Shown here in pieces: positions 22,003 through 30,671 of a DNA stretch of 64,000 nucleotides. Both the position numbers and the translations under genes were made by a program. The stretch comes from RGIG3528 sp964653855 (GTDB lineage Bacteria; Bacillota; Clostridia; Lachnospirales; Lachnospiraceae): contig CAZZFV010000003.1 of assembly GCA_964653855.1 (NCBI GenBank), positions 12,917 to 76,916 on the forward strand. The letters run 5' to 3'. The first letter of the stretch is position 1. Each line of letters begins with the position of its first letter. The notes beneath the pieces are model-generated. The model was not told where the DNA came from and ran no database searches. It worked only from the letters and a program-made list of their open reading frames with translations.

Positions 22003-24696
22003 TTATTCCCGTTCTTCAAGCCTAAGTTTATTAAGATTTTCCGCCACATCTTTTGAAACCGAGTCAAGGATACTGCTTTGAGACCGGTTGTTTTTTAAAT
22101 CGATAAGCCTTGAAATCTCGGAATTTGTGTTTTTTAAGTCGTCATACAGCTCTCTTGCGCTCATTCGCCTTGCGCCCGCACCCCAAATTATTATTTGTTC
22201 CGTTTGGTCGGATGTGGCAACCGTCACATGATGATTTTTTGTGAGCGATTTTGTTGTGCGTTCAATGTATCTGTCGGCGGTTTCGGCTTCACGCGTGTAA
22301 ACTATCGATATGTTTTTGTAGATTTCCGTTTTTTCTGTACCGCCCGTAACCTTGTAGGCGTCAAAAACAAGAATAAGATTTATGTGTTTATATCCCGCAT
22401 AATTGCAAAGCATGTCGGAAAGAGCATCACGCGCCGATGCGAGCGATGTCTTTGAGAGTTCGTTTAAGGGATCGATCCCGAAAATAATATTGTATCCGTC
22501 GACAAGCAAAAATTCGGTAATTTCGGGCGCGTCTTTTATTTCGACTTTTTGTGTGTCGGACGGCGTGTAAAACAATTCGGATTTTGTTTTTTTTCTCTTT
22601 TCTTCGTTAATGTTGCTTTTAAACGTGCGGTTAAATATTGTACTTAAATCCTTGTCGAGTGCGGCTGCCGCGGAATACGAAAATTTGCCGGAGGAGGGGG
22701 ATGCGGCAGAGTCCGGGGACAGCATATTACCTTGATTTTCGGTATTACAGGATGCACTGCCCTTCTTTAAATACGGCTCCAAATGCATATAATTTGTGAC
22801 TTCGTTCCAAGGAACGGTAAATCCCGCACCGTGCGCGCAAAATACGGAGTCGGGAGTGTTTCGTAAGTCGGATTCGGGATTATAATTAAATTTTGATATT
22901 ACTTCGTCAGCATTATGGCACACGTCATAACCGCCCGAAGACACGAGAAGCTTACCGAGTCCTTTTGTGTAAGCGGATACGGTAAGGGCATAGCCGTGCA
23001 TCGCGGAAACCGGGCAGCGGCCGTAAATGGTGCATGTGTCGCCGTTAATTTCCTGCGTTCGTATTTTTCCGCACATTTTTTCTATGTCGGTTACGGCACG
23101 TCCGATTTCCGAAAGCGGCACAATGAGCGCAAAATCGTATACGGGCTCAAGGAGAACGGAAGTGTTGTACATGAGTCCGTGACGAATGGCGCGGGTACAG
23201 CTTTGTCTAAAATCACCGCCGACCGTGTGCTTTTCGTGAGCGCGGCCGTTTACAAGCGTTATTTTTACGTCGGTAAGAAGCGACCCCGTAAGCACTCCGC
23301 GATGTTTTTTTTCGAGAACATGCGTTTTTATGAGGTGTTGATAGTTGCGAGGCAAAATGTCTTCGGAAAGTGACGACTCGAATATAATTCCGGAACCCCG
23401 TTCGCCGGGCTCAATCAATAAATGCACTTCCGCATAATGGCGTAAGGGCTCAAAGTGTCCCACACCTTCCGAAATTCCGGAAACCGTTTCCTTATAAATG
23501 ATTGTTCCCGCGCCGAATTCGACGTCTAAGTTAAGGCGCGTCTTTATTAGATATTTTAAGATCTCGATTTGAATTTCGCCCATTATCTGGACTTCGATTT
23601 CCTGTGTTTCCTCAATGTATGAAATCGAGAGCTCGGGGAGTTCTTCCGAAATATCTTTAAGCCGCATAAATATGTGGTGAGTGTCGGATAAAGCGGGCAA
23701 AATAAGCTTATATGACATAACGGGAGAAAGGAGAGTTTCTGCGGTGCGCGAATTTTCTCCTATCGTTTGCATGGAAAAAGTGTCAGTGAGTCCCACAAGC
23801 ACGCATACGTCGCCCGCGTAGGCGGTTTCTCTTGATTCGTATTTTGTGCCCGAATAAAAACGGATATCCGTTATTTTTTCGGAACCGAGTACCGTGCGCA
23901 CCGAAATTTTACCGGACGTAATCTTAATGTGTGTGAGACGTGCGTTAAAGGAATCTCTTGATATTTTGTAAACCTTCGCGGAAAAAGGATCGTTTTCGTT
24001 ATAGCACGTGCCAAACGTGTAATTGTCAAGTACATTAAGAAGCCGATCGACTCCCGTGAGCTTAAGAGCGGATCCGAACGTCACCGGGAAAATGAGGCGA
24101 TTTTTTATTGCTTTTTTTATGTCGTCACATGAAAGCGCGCCAGTTTCAAGGTAAGTATTCATGAGATTTTCGTCGCATGTTGCGATATTTTCGTCGGAAA
24201 TTTCCGTAAAATCAACCGTGCGGTGACTTAAATTCCGGGAAAGCTCATTCAAAATTTCGTCGTTTGATTTTGTGCTTATATCCGTTTTGTTTACAAAAAT
24301 AAAAGTCGGAATATTGTATTTTGAAAGAAGTTCCCAAAGTGTTAAGGTATGACTTTGCACCAAATCCGTCGCGCTTATCACGAGAACGGCATAATCGAGC
24401 GCAAAAAGGGAACGCTCCGCTTCAATCGCAAAATCGGTATGACCGGGAGTGTCGATGAGAGTTATGTCCGTGTTGGGAAGCGAAAAGAAGGCTTCCTTCG
24501 AAAAAATCGTGATTCCGCGTTTTCTTTCAAGCTCAAAGGTGTCAAGGAAAGTGTCCCTGTGATCGACACGGCCGAGCGACTTGATTTTTTTGCACAAAAA
24601 CATAAACGCTTCCGCAAGGGTTGTTTTTCCTGCGTCAACGTGAGCGAGAATTCCGAGTGTGATTTTGTTTTTTTCTTCGTTATTTTCTGTGTGCAT
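22003..24696 (-). CDS. TetM/EF-G-like translational GTPase fused to a YacP/Rae1-type NYN nuclease
   Basis: An 897-residue fusion. Residues 1-240 form a translational GTPase: G1 AHVDAGKTT, switch I RGITIF, G3 DTPGH, G4 NKTD. Domains II to V follow to about residue 640 in the order of ribosomal-protection proteins such as TetM. A linker with low-complexity Ser/Ala then leads to a NYN/PIN-like domain at about 724-890 (FLLVDGYNIIFG, LILVFDAYKV, VATSDQTEQ), which resembles YacP/Rae1, the A-site endoribonuclease of B. subtilis. No Shine-Dalgarno is seen before the ATG, and a TATACA box lies only about 15 bases upstream, so the mRNA may be nearly leaderless. The role is inferred to be ribosome clearance or mRNA cleavage; tetracycline resistance is unproven. 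Confidence 0.85.
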   Translation of the reverse strand: MHTENNEEKNKITLGILAHVDAGKTTLAEAFMFLCKKIKSLGRVDHRDTFLDTFELERKRGITIFSKEAFFSLPNTDITLIDTPGHTDFAIEAERSLFALDYAVLVISATDLVQSHTLTLWELLSKYNIPTFIFVNKTDISTKSNDEILNELSRNLSHRTVDFTEISDENIATCDENLMNTYLETGALSCDDIKKAIKNRLIFPVTFGSALKLTGVDRLLNVLDNYTFGTCYNENDPFSAKVYKISRDSFNARLTHIKITSGKISVRTVLGSEKITDIRFYSGTKYESRETAYAGDVCVLVGLTDTFSMQTIGENSRTAETLLSPVMSYKLILPALSDTHHIFMRLKDISEELPELSISYIEETQEIEVQIMGEIQIEILKYLIKTRLNLDVEFGAGTIIYKETVSGISEGVGHFEPLRHYAEVHLLIEPGERGSGIIFESSLSEDILPRNYQHLIKTHVLEKKHRGVLTGSLLTDVKITLVNGRAHEKHTVGGDFRQSCTRAIRHGLMYNTSVLLEPVYDFALIVPLSEIGRAVTDIEKMCGKIRTQEINGDTCTIYGRCPVSAMHGYALTVSAYTKGLGKLLVSSGGYDVCHNADEVISKFNYNPESDLRNTPDSVFCAHGAGFTVPWNEVTNYMHLEPYLKKGSASCNTENQGNMLSPDSAASPSSGKFSYSAAAALDKDLSTIFNRTFKSNINEEKRKKTKSELFYTPSDTQKVEIKDAPEITEFLLVDGYNIIFGIDPLNELSKTSLASARDALSDMLCNYAGYKHINLILVFDAYKVTGGTEKTEIYKNISIVYTREAETADRYIERTTKSLTKNHHVTVATSDQTEQIIIWGAGARRMSARELYDDLKNTNSEISRLIDLKNNRSQSSILDSVSKDVAENLNKLRLEERE

Positions 24697-24832
24697 TATT
24701 TCGGTATATCATGTATAATTGTGACGAGTTATTTGTGCTTGTGTGATTTGAAAAATTTTTTGTAAGCAATCTTATAGGCATTGATTTTATCATATCCGAG
24801 AAAAATTTTAAATAAGAAAGGCGGTAACTTAA

Positions 24833-26986
24833 ATGAAATCAGGATCTGAAAATGCTGACATCTTAAATAACAACATTATACGAATTTACAAAAAAAAGAA
24901 CGATACTTCACTTTTTGAGCTTAACAATATAACAAAAGACGGGGAAAGTAAAATTATACCGGAGATAAGTTTTGATTTGGACGGCACCCTGACCGTAAAA
25001 AGAAACGGCAAAACGGTATTTAAAGAGTTTTACGGCCCCGAAACACGTCTTAAAAGCCGCAACACCGAGTTTTCGATTGCGATAAAGGAAGGGCATAACG
25101 CCACAGAGTCCGAAATAAATTATAAAGTTCAGATAAATATCGCGCTTTTTGACCTAAATGACAAAATTTACGGGCTCGGAGACAAGGCGGCGGCACTCAA
25201 TCGCCGCGGATACACTTATACTTCGTGGAATTCGGACGAACCCACCCAGCACAACGAAACATACAGGTCGCTTTACAAGTCGATTAACTTTTTCATGGTA
25301 AATCATTCCGATAATTTGTGGTACGGGATTTTTTATCCGTCAAGCTACCGCACGGATTTTGATTTCGGAAAATACAGCGATAAATTTATGTATATAGGTT
25401 CAAAAAAGGGCGAGTACGACTATTTTTTGATTTTGGGGGATAACCCGCGCGAAATCATAAGCACATATTATTCACTTATCGGAAAAGCGGTATTTATGCC
25501 TTTTAAATTTCTCGGAAATCATCAATCGAGGTGGTCTTATTCGGAAGAGGATGCGAGAGCGCTTGTTAAACACCACACGGATGACGGATTGCCGCTTGAT
25601 TATATTCACTTTGATATCGATTATATGAAGGGATACAGAGTTTATACGGTAGATCGGGAGTTTATAAGTGATTTTGCGGGGCTTATACGTGAATTTAAGC
25701 GCGCGGGCGTCGATACGATCACGATAATCGATCCCGGAGTAAAAGAGGACAAGGGATACGAAATTTACGACGATTTAATCAAAACAGACGGCGTTGCGAC
25801 AAAGGACAACAAGCCTTACATCAACGAAGTGTGGGCGGGGGATTCGGTTTTTCCGAATTATTTTAAAGAGAGCGTGAGAAAATATTTTACGTTAAAAACG
25901 TCGGAATTTATCGATAAATACGGTGTTTCCGGCATTTGGACGGATATGAACGAGCCGGCTTCGTTTAAGGGGCCTTTGCCCGATGATGTTGAGTTTTTGG
26001 GTGACGACGGAAAAACGCATTATCACGACGAAGTGCACAATCTTTATGCGGAATATATGGTGAAAGCGGTATCCGATGCATTTAAGAAAAAGAACTTACG
26101 TCCGACGGTGATTACGAGAGCCGCTTTTGCGACGACAACAAGATACACGGCATCGTGGAACGGTGACAATCAATCTTTATGGGATCATCTTCGCACGTCG
26201 CTTCCGCAAATCATGACAATGAATATGAGCGGATTCTTTATGAACGGCGTCGATGTGGGCGGATTCGGAAACGACACAAACAGGGAACTCCTCCTCAGGT
26301 GGGTTGCGGCGGATTTGTTCATGCCATACTTCAGAAATCACTCGGGGCTTAATTCTAAGCAGCAGGAGCCTTATGCCTTTGATGACGCGGCATACGAAAT
26401 TTATAAGGATTTCCTTAAAATCAGATATCGTTTTGTTCCTTACATGTATACGCTTTACAGAAATGCGGTTGAATCGGGAACACCCATGTTTGCACCGCTT
26501 CTTTATTGGTATCCGGATGACGAAAACGTGAAGGAAATAAACGACGAAGTGATGGTGGGGCAGAATGTTTTACACGCTCCGATCGTAAACCAGGGAGAAA
26601 AGCGGCGAGTGGTGTATTTACCCGAAGGCAATTGGGTGCTTTACGGTACGGATAAGATTTTCCCGGGAAAACAAAGTTATATTATAGAAGAAGATCTTCA
26701 TACAACCGCGATTTTCATAAAAGAAGGATCGATAATCCCGATGCTTGAGAATAAGACGTCGCTTGACACGGCGGAAATCGATGAAATCTCCGTTTATGTC
26801 GCAAAGTTAAAAGATGAGACAAAAGGAAATTATATTCCGTTTGATTTTTATTGGGATGACGGAAAAACACTCGATGCCGAAAAAGGCATTTACGACAATT
26901 ACCGGATTTCTTATGAAAACGGGGAACTTAAAGTAAACAAAACATATGACGGATATAAGAGCAATCTTAAATTCCGATTGATTTAA
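24833..26986 (+). CDS. Glycoside hydrolase family 31 (alpha-glucosidase-like)
   Basis: A 717-residue cytoplasmic enzyme cleaving alpha-linked glucosides or xylosides from the non-reducing end. There is no signal peptide. The N-terminal GH31 beta domain (YGLGDKAAALNRRGYTYTSW) precedes a TIM barrel. The nucleophile Asp lies in SGIWTDMNEPASF (about residue 370), and the acid/base Asp probably lies in SWNGDNQSLWDHL (about 445). The C-terminal beta domains include VYLPEGNWVLYG and a late DDGKTLDAEKG. Exact specificity cannot be read from sequence; alpha-glucosidase is the most likely. The RBS is AAAGGCGG. A strong terminator follows. Confidence 0.93.
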   Translation: MKSGSENADILNNNIIRIYKKKNDTSLFELNNITKDGESKIIPEISFDLDGTLTVKRNGKTVFKEFYGPETRLKSRNTEFSIAIKEGHNATESEINYKVQINIALFDLNDKIYGLGDKAAALNRRGYTYTSWNSDEPTQHNETYRSLYKSINFFMVNHSDNLWYGIFYPSSYRTDFDFGKYSDKFMYIGSKKGEYDYFLILGDNPREIISTYYSLIGKAVFMPFKFLGNHQSRWSYSEEDARALVKHHTDDGLPLDYIHFDIDYMKGYRVYTVDREFISDFAGLIREFKRAGVDTITIIDPGVKEDKGYEIYDDLIKTDGVATKDNKPYINEVWAGDSVFPNYFKESVRKYFTLKTSEFIDKYGVSGIWTDMNEPASFKGPLPDDVEFLGDDGKTHYHDEVHNLYAEYMVKAVSDAFKKKNLRPTVITRAAFATTTRYTASWNGDNQSLWDHLRTSLPQIMTMNMSGFFMNGVDVGGFGNDTNRELLLRWVAADLFMPYFRNHSGLNSKQQEPYAFDDAAYEIYKDFLKIRYRFVPYMYTLYRNAVESGTPMFAPLLYWYPDDENVKEINDEVMVGQNVLHAPIVNQGEKRRVVYLPEGNWVLYGTDKIFPGKQSYIIEEDLHTTAIFIKEGSIIPMLENKTSLDTAEIDEISVYVAKLKDETKGNYIPFDFYWDDGKTLDAEKGIYDNYRISYENGELKVNKTYDGYKSNLKFRLI

Positions 26987-26998
26987 AAAATGCCATAA

Positions 26999-27033
26999 AA
27001 AAGACTTAAAGGTCTGACCTTTAAGTCTTTTGT
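26999..27033. terminator. Terminator after the GH31 gene
   Basis: A perfect 15-bp stem, 26999-27013 with 27017-27031, 3-base loop, A run before and T-rich stretch after. Confidence 0.9.
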
Positions 27034-27077
27034 TTTATTCATGACGATAAAATGCTTACATAGTTGGCATTATTATG

Positions 27078-27126
27078 AAACATACATTATAAAGGTTACG
27101 AAGCGTACTTTATAATGTTTATGTTT
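27078..27126. repeat. Long hairpin at the 3' end of the lipid kinase gene
   Basis: ACATTATAAAG (27084-27094) pairs perfectly with CTTTATAATGT (27108-27118). It is extended inside by TACG/CGTA and outside by AAACAT/ATGTTT across a 2-base bulge. It has no U tract, overlaps the stop codon of the minus-strand gene, and could act as a mRNA 3'-end structure or be a small mobile-element remnant. Confidence 0.55.
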
Positions 27127-28060
27127 AATACACAAGCTTTATCTGCCCGATGATTTTCGCGTCAAATTCCTTGTAAAGCCCCGGCGTTTCTCCGTCATAG
27201 TGAACCATTTTGGGAATCGAAGACGAAATATGTATCTTTTTGCCGTTTATGAGCGAAACACCGCGGTGACCGAGATGCTTTGCGCTTTTTAATTTGGGAA
27301 CGAGCATGAGCGCTTCAAAACGTGACAATCCGTATATTACGATACAGTTAAGTACACCGTCCGTATCCACGGCATCGGGCGCCATCGGCACACCGCCGCC
27401 CTCGAAGGGCTCGTTCATGACTGCCGCAAAATAAACATGCGGATAAAGAAGGATCTTGTCGTCTATCGTGATTTCCATGTCGGCAAGCCCTGTTGTGAAA
27501 AGATCCTTTACTCCGTAGTAGGTGTAAATTTGGCTTTTTAAAATTTTTTTGAGGCGCGGGCTGTGATTTGAGCTGTAGCATATGTCTGCATCATAGCCGA
27601 ATCCCGCACTTACGAGAAAATTGTGTGTTCCGTCGGGGATAGGGGCGCCCGAGGGACCCGTACCGCACGTATATGTGACATTTCCTATGTCCGTCATCGA
27701 TTCGTGAGCACGGGAAAGTATGCCGTTAAGTGCTGCACCGACATCCGTCGGAAGTGATTTGTCACGCGTAAAATCGTTTCCTGAGCCGTTTCTGATTAAT
27801 GAAAGTTCCGTTTCCGAAATATGAGTGATGCCGTCAACCACTTGGTCGAGAGTTCCGTCACCGCCGATAACGATGAGCTTTATCGGGCGTTCCGCGGTTG
27901 ACGAATAAATTTGCTCGTATATATCCGTGATCGGTTTTTCTTTTTCCGTAAAATATGCCGTGTAAGGAATTTGTTTTTCGTCCAAAATTTTTTTGGCTTC
28001 TTCCCACACCGCGCTTCCGGTATTTGAACCGGATGCCGGATTTATGAAAACGTAATACAT
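27125..28060 (-). CDS. Diacylglycerol kinase family (YegS/DgkB-like) lipid kinase
   Basis: A 311-residue cytoplasmic, membrane-associated lipid kinase that phosphorylates diacylglycerol or a related lipid with ATP. The N-terminus (MYYVFINPASGSNTG) and the glycine-rich VIGGDGTLDQVVDG near residue 65 form the nucleotide-binding signature; LIRNGSGNDFTRD follows at about 90. The C-terminal lobe contains NEPFEGGGVPMAPDAVDTDGVL. I chose the ATG at 28060, 5 bases after GGGAG; an upstream in-frame ATG at 28081 lacks a site. Known relatives include DgkB of phospholipid recycling and YegS. The substrate is not settled. Confidence 0.9.
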   Translation of the reverse strand: MYYVFINPASGSNTGSAVWEEAKKILDEKQIPYTAYFTEKEKPITDIYEQIYSSTAERPIKLIVIGGDGTLDQVVDGITHISETELSLIRNGSGNDFTRDKSLPTDVGAALNGILSRAHESMTDIGNVTYTCGTGPSGAPIPDGTHNFLVSAGFGYDADICYSSNHSPRLKKILKSQIYTYYGVKDLFTTGLADMEITIDDKILLYPHVYFAAVMNEPFEGGGVPMAPDAVDTDGVLNCIVIYGLSRFEALMLVPKLKSAKHLGHRGVSLINGKKIHISSSIPKMVHYDGETPGLYKEFDAKIIGQIKLVY

Positions 28061-28170
28061 ATTTTCTCCCTGAAATGACATGTCCGTTTTCGGACACGGT
28101 CATGTATATATGTTAATTTTTCGATAAGACGGATTGAAACACAATCCGTTTTCATCTGTAATTTGTATCG

Positions 28171-28215
28171 TTTTGACCCTTGTATCTTAACACAAATTTT
28201 AGAATTCGGTCAAAA
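28171..28215 (-). promoter_or_regulatory. Promoter of the lipid kinase gene with dispersed repeat
   Basis: Minus strand: TTGACC (28208-28213), 18 bases, TAAGAT (28184-28189), running directly into ACAAGGGTCAAAA. The plus-strand copy TTTTGACCCTTGTATC lies at 28171-28186, and GGTCAAAA (28208-28215) forms an inverted partner to TTTTGACC (28171-28178). Confidence 0.5.
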
Positions 28216-28338
28216 GACAGAATGTAAAAAAATTGTTAACGGATACGGGAAAAGTCCGTTAAACTGGAAAGCCTCGCGATACGTATTCGCACGATTAACG
28301 GTTTTGATAAAAAAATCCGATATTTCCGCACAAATTCG

Positions 28339-28367
28339 TTGCGAAAAAATACGGCAAATGGTAAAAT
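28339..28367 (+). promoter_or_regulatory. Promoter of the EF-G paralogue gene
   Basis: TTGCGA (28339-28344), 17 bases, TAAAAT (28362-28367), with TGG before the -10 box. Confidence 0.6.
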
Positions 28368-28433
28368 ATTTTTGTATCGGACGTTTGGTAAAACCCAATT
28401 GACTGATAAATAGACTTGAAAGGGAGAAAACGT

Positions 28434-30533
28434 ATGGAAGTTTACAAAACGGAACAAATCAGAAACGTTGTACTTTTGGGGCATGGGGGCTCCGGAAAAA
28501 CAACACTTGCGGAGAGTTTGGCATTTCACACAAAGGCTGTTTCAAGGATGGGGAATGTGGCTTCGGGGACAACAATCAGCGATTACGACAAGGAAGAAAT
28601 TAAAAGGCATTTTTCGATCAGAGCGTCGGTTATTCCGATTGAATGGGAAGGCCTTAAGATAAATATTCTCGATGCGCCCGGCTACTTCGATTTTGTGGGC
28701 CAGGCGGAAGAAGCGATGAGTGTCGCCGATGCGGCGGTTATCGTGGTTAACGGTAAGGCGGGCGTTGAAGTGGGCACAAAAAAGGCATGGGACATTTGCG
28801 AAAGAAGAAAGATTCCGTGCATATTCTTTGTCACAAACATGGACGATCCCAATGCGGATTACATTAAGATTGTATCCGATTTAAAAGAACTCTACGGAAA
28901 GAAGATAGCTCCTTTCCATCTTCCCACATACGAAAACGAAAAATTTACGGGATTTGTGAATGTTGTAAAGATGGGTGCAAGAAAGTTTAATCCCGACGGC
29001 ACATATTCCGATACGGAAATTCCCGCGGGCGTAAAGGGCGATCTCGAAGAAGTCCGCAACATGATTCTTGAAGCGGTTGCGGAATCCGACGAAGTACTTA
29101 TGGAAAAATATTTTAACGGCGACGAATTCACACAGGAAGAAATTTCGGGAGCACTCAGGAAAAGCGTTATCGAGCACGAAATCATTCCCGTTCAGATGGG
29201 ATCGGGCACGCTCACATACGGATGCAACATGCTTTTGCAATCGTTCCAGAAGTATTTCCCGTCACCCGACAAGTCGGCGGTGTTTAAGAGGGGCGTGAAC
29301 CGAAAGACCGGCGAAGAAGTATTTGCGGATAAGGATAACAATAAGCCCGTAAGCGCATACGTATTCAAGACGATCATGGATCCGTTTGTGGGTAAATATT
29401 CGCTTGTAAAAGTGTGCACGGGCGTTTTGAAGACGGGCGACACCGTATTTAACGTAACAAAGGACGTAGAAGAAAAGCTTCAAAAGCTTTATGTGATAAG
29501 AGGAAAAGAGCTTATTGAGGTGACGGAGCTGGCATCCGGCGATATCGGTGCGATAGGAAAGCTTTCCGCAACAAGAACGGGAGACACGCTTTCGACACGT
29601 GACTGTCCGATAGAATATCACCCGACGACAATGTCAAAGCCTCAGGAATACATGAGATACAAGTCGAAGGTTAAAGGCGAAGAGGACAAGATTGCGCAGG
29701 GACTTCAAAAGCTCGCGATCGAAGATCTCACGTTAAAGATCGTAAACGACGAAGAAAACAGACAGATGCTCCTTTACGGAATCGGAATGCAGCATCTTGA
29801 AATAACCGCATCGATGCTTGCGGAAAAATATAAGGTTGAAATCGAGCTTTCAAAGCCCAAGTTTGCATACAGAGAGACGATCACAAAGAAGGTTGAGCAC
29901 ATTCAGGGCAAGCACAAAAAGCAATCCGGCGGACACGGACAATACGGCGACGTTATCATGGATTTTGAGCCGCTTCCGGATCTCACAAAGTCTTATGAAT
30001 TTAACGAGCAGGTGTTCGGAGGCTCGGTTCCGAAGAACTTCTTCCCGGCTGTCGAAAAGGGAATTCAGGAAAGCGTCGTAAAGGGCCCTCTTGCCGCATA
30101 TCCGGTTGTCGGTGTTAAGGCAACGCTTGTCGACGGTTCATATCACCCCGTAGACTCTTCGGAAATGGCATTTAAGACGGCATCGATGCTTGCGTTCCGT
30201 GACGGCTTTATGAAGGCAAAGCCTGTGTTACTCGAACCCATCGAGTCTTTAAAGGTCACTGTTCCCGATAAATTTACCGGTGATATAATGGGCGACTTAA
30301 ACAAGCGCCGCGGACGTATCATGGGAATGAATCCGTCGGGTCACGGAAAACAGGTGATCGAGGCAGAAATTCCCGCATCCGAACTTTACGGTTATTCGAC
30401 GGATTTGCGTTCGATGACCGGCGGCATGGGAGACTATGTTCACGAATTTATACGTTATGAGCAGGCTCCGGCAGACGTTCAGCAAAAGGAAATCGAGAAG
30501 CGTGCGTCGAAGGTGGGACAGATAGAAGCGTAA
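28434..30533 (+). CDS. Elongation factor G paralogue (FusA2-type)
   Basis: A 699-residue translational GTPase. The P-loop is GHGGSGKTT rather than the AHIDAGKTT of canonical EF-G. G3 is DAPGY (usual DTPGH) and G4 is TNMD (usual NKMD). Domains II-V are complete, with GHGQYGDVIMDFEP, the domain IV region SVPKNFFPAVEKGIQ and the C-terminal RRGRIMGM of domain V. This set is shared by the divergent EF-G type II group in Clostridia and Thermus. His of the catalytic DTPGH is Tyr here, so GTP hydrolysis may be slow or altered. Start chosen at 28434 after AAAGGGAG. The canonical fusA is not in the window. Confidence 0.88.
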   Translation: MEVYKTEQIRNVVLLGHGGSGKTTLAESLAFHTKAVSRMGNVASGTTISDYDKEEIKRHFSIRASVIPIEWEGLKINILDAPGYFDFVGQAEEAMSVADAAVIVVNGKAGVEVGTKKAWDICERRKIPCIFFVTNMDDPNADYIKIVSDLKELYGKKIAPFHLPTYENEKFTGFVNVVKMGARKFNPDGTYSDTEIPAGVKGDLEEVRNMILEAVAESDEVLMEKYFNGDEFTQEEISGALRKSVIEHEIIPVQMGSGTLTYGCNMLLQSFQKYFPSPDKSAVFKRGVNRKTGEEVFADKDNNKPVSAYVFKTIMDPFVGKYSLVKVCTGVLKTGDTVFNVTKDVEEKLQKLYVIRGKELIEVTELASGDIGAIGKLSATRTGDTLSTRDCPIEYHPTTMSKPQEYMRYKSKVKGEEDKIAQGLQKLAIEDLTLKIVNDEENRQMLLYGIGMQHLEITASMLAEKYKVEIELSKPKFAYRETITKKVEHIQGKHKKQSGGHGQYGDVIMDFEPLPDLTKSYEFNEQVFGGSVPKNFFPAVEKGIQESVVKGPLAAYPVVGVKATLVDGSYHPVDSSEMAFKTASMLAFRDGFMKAKPVLLEPIESLKVTVPDKFTGDIMGDLNKRRGRIMGMNPSGHGKQVIEAEIPASELYGYSTDLRSMTGGMGDYVHEFIRYEQAPADVQQKEIEKRASKVGQIEA

Positions 30534-30608
30534 AAGAATTTCCGATAACTTATTGTAACGGTAATTCTTGACACGGGTGTTTTTTTAAAATATCATAATG
30601 AACGATTT

Positions 30609-30639
30609 TTCACCCCCGCGGAATTTTCACGGGGGTGAA
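30609..30639. repeat. Perfect GC-rich hairpin between EF-G2 and SDR genes
   Basis: TTCACCCCCG (30609-30618) pairs perfectly with CGGGGGTGAA (30630-30639) across 11 bases. There is no U tract on either side, so it is not a typical terminator. It lies 33 bases ahead of the SDR start codon and could affect translation or mRNA stability. Confidence 0.5.
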
Positions 30640-30671
30640 TGTTTGAGCAGGATTGAAACGGGAGATTTATC

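Noticed and set aside
22003..24696. Tetracycline-resistance gene
   Set aside because: It has the TetM domain order, but a nuclease is fused to it, it sits in a housekeeping setting with no mobile element, and the C-terminal motifs of Tet(M) are not visible. Ribosomal-protection activity cannot be claimed.
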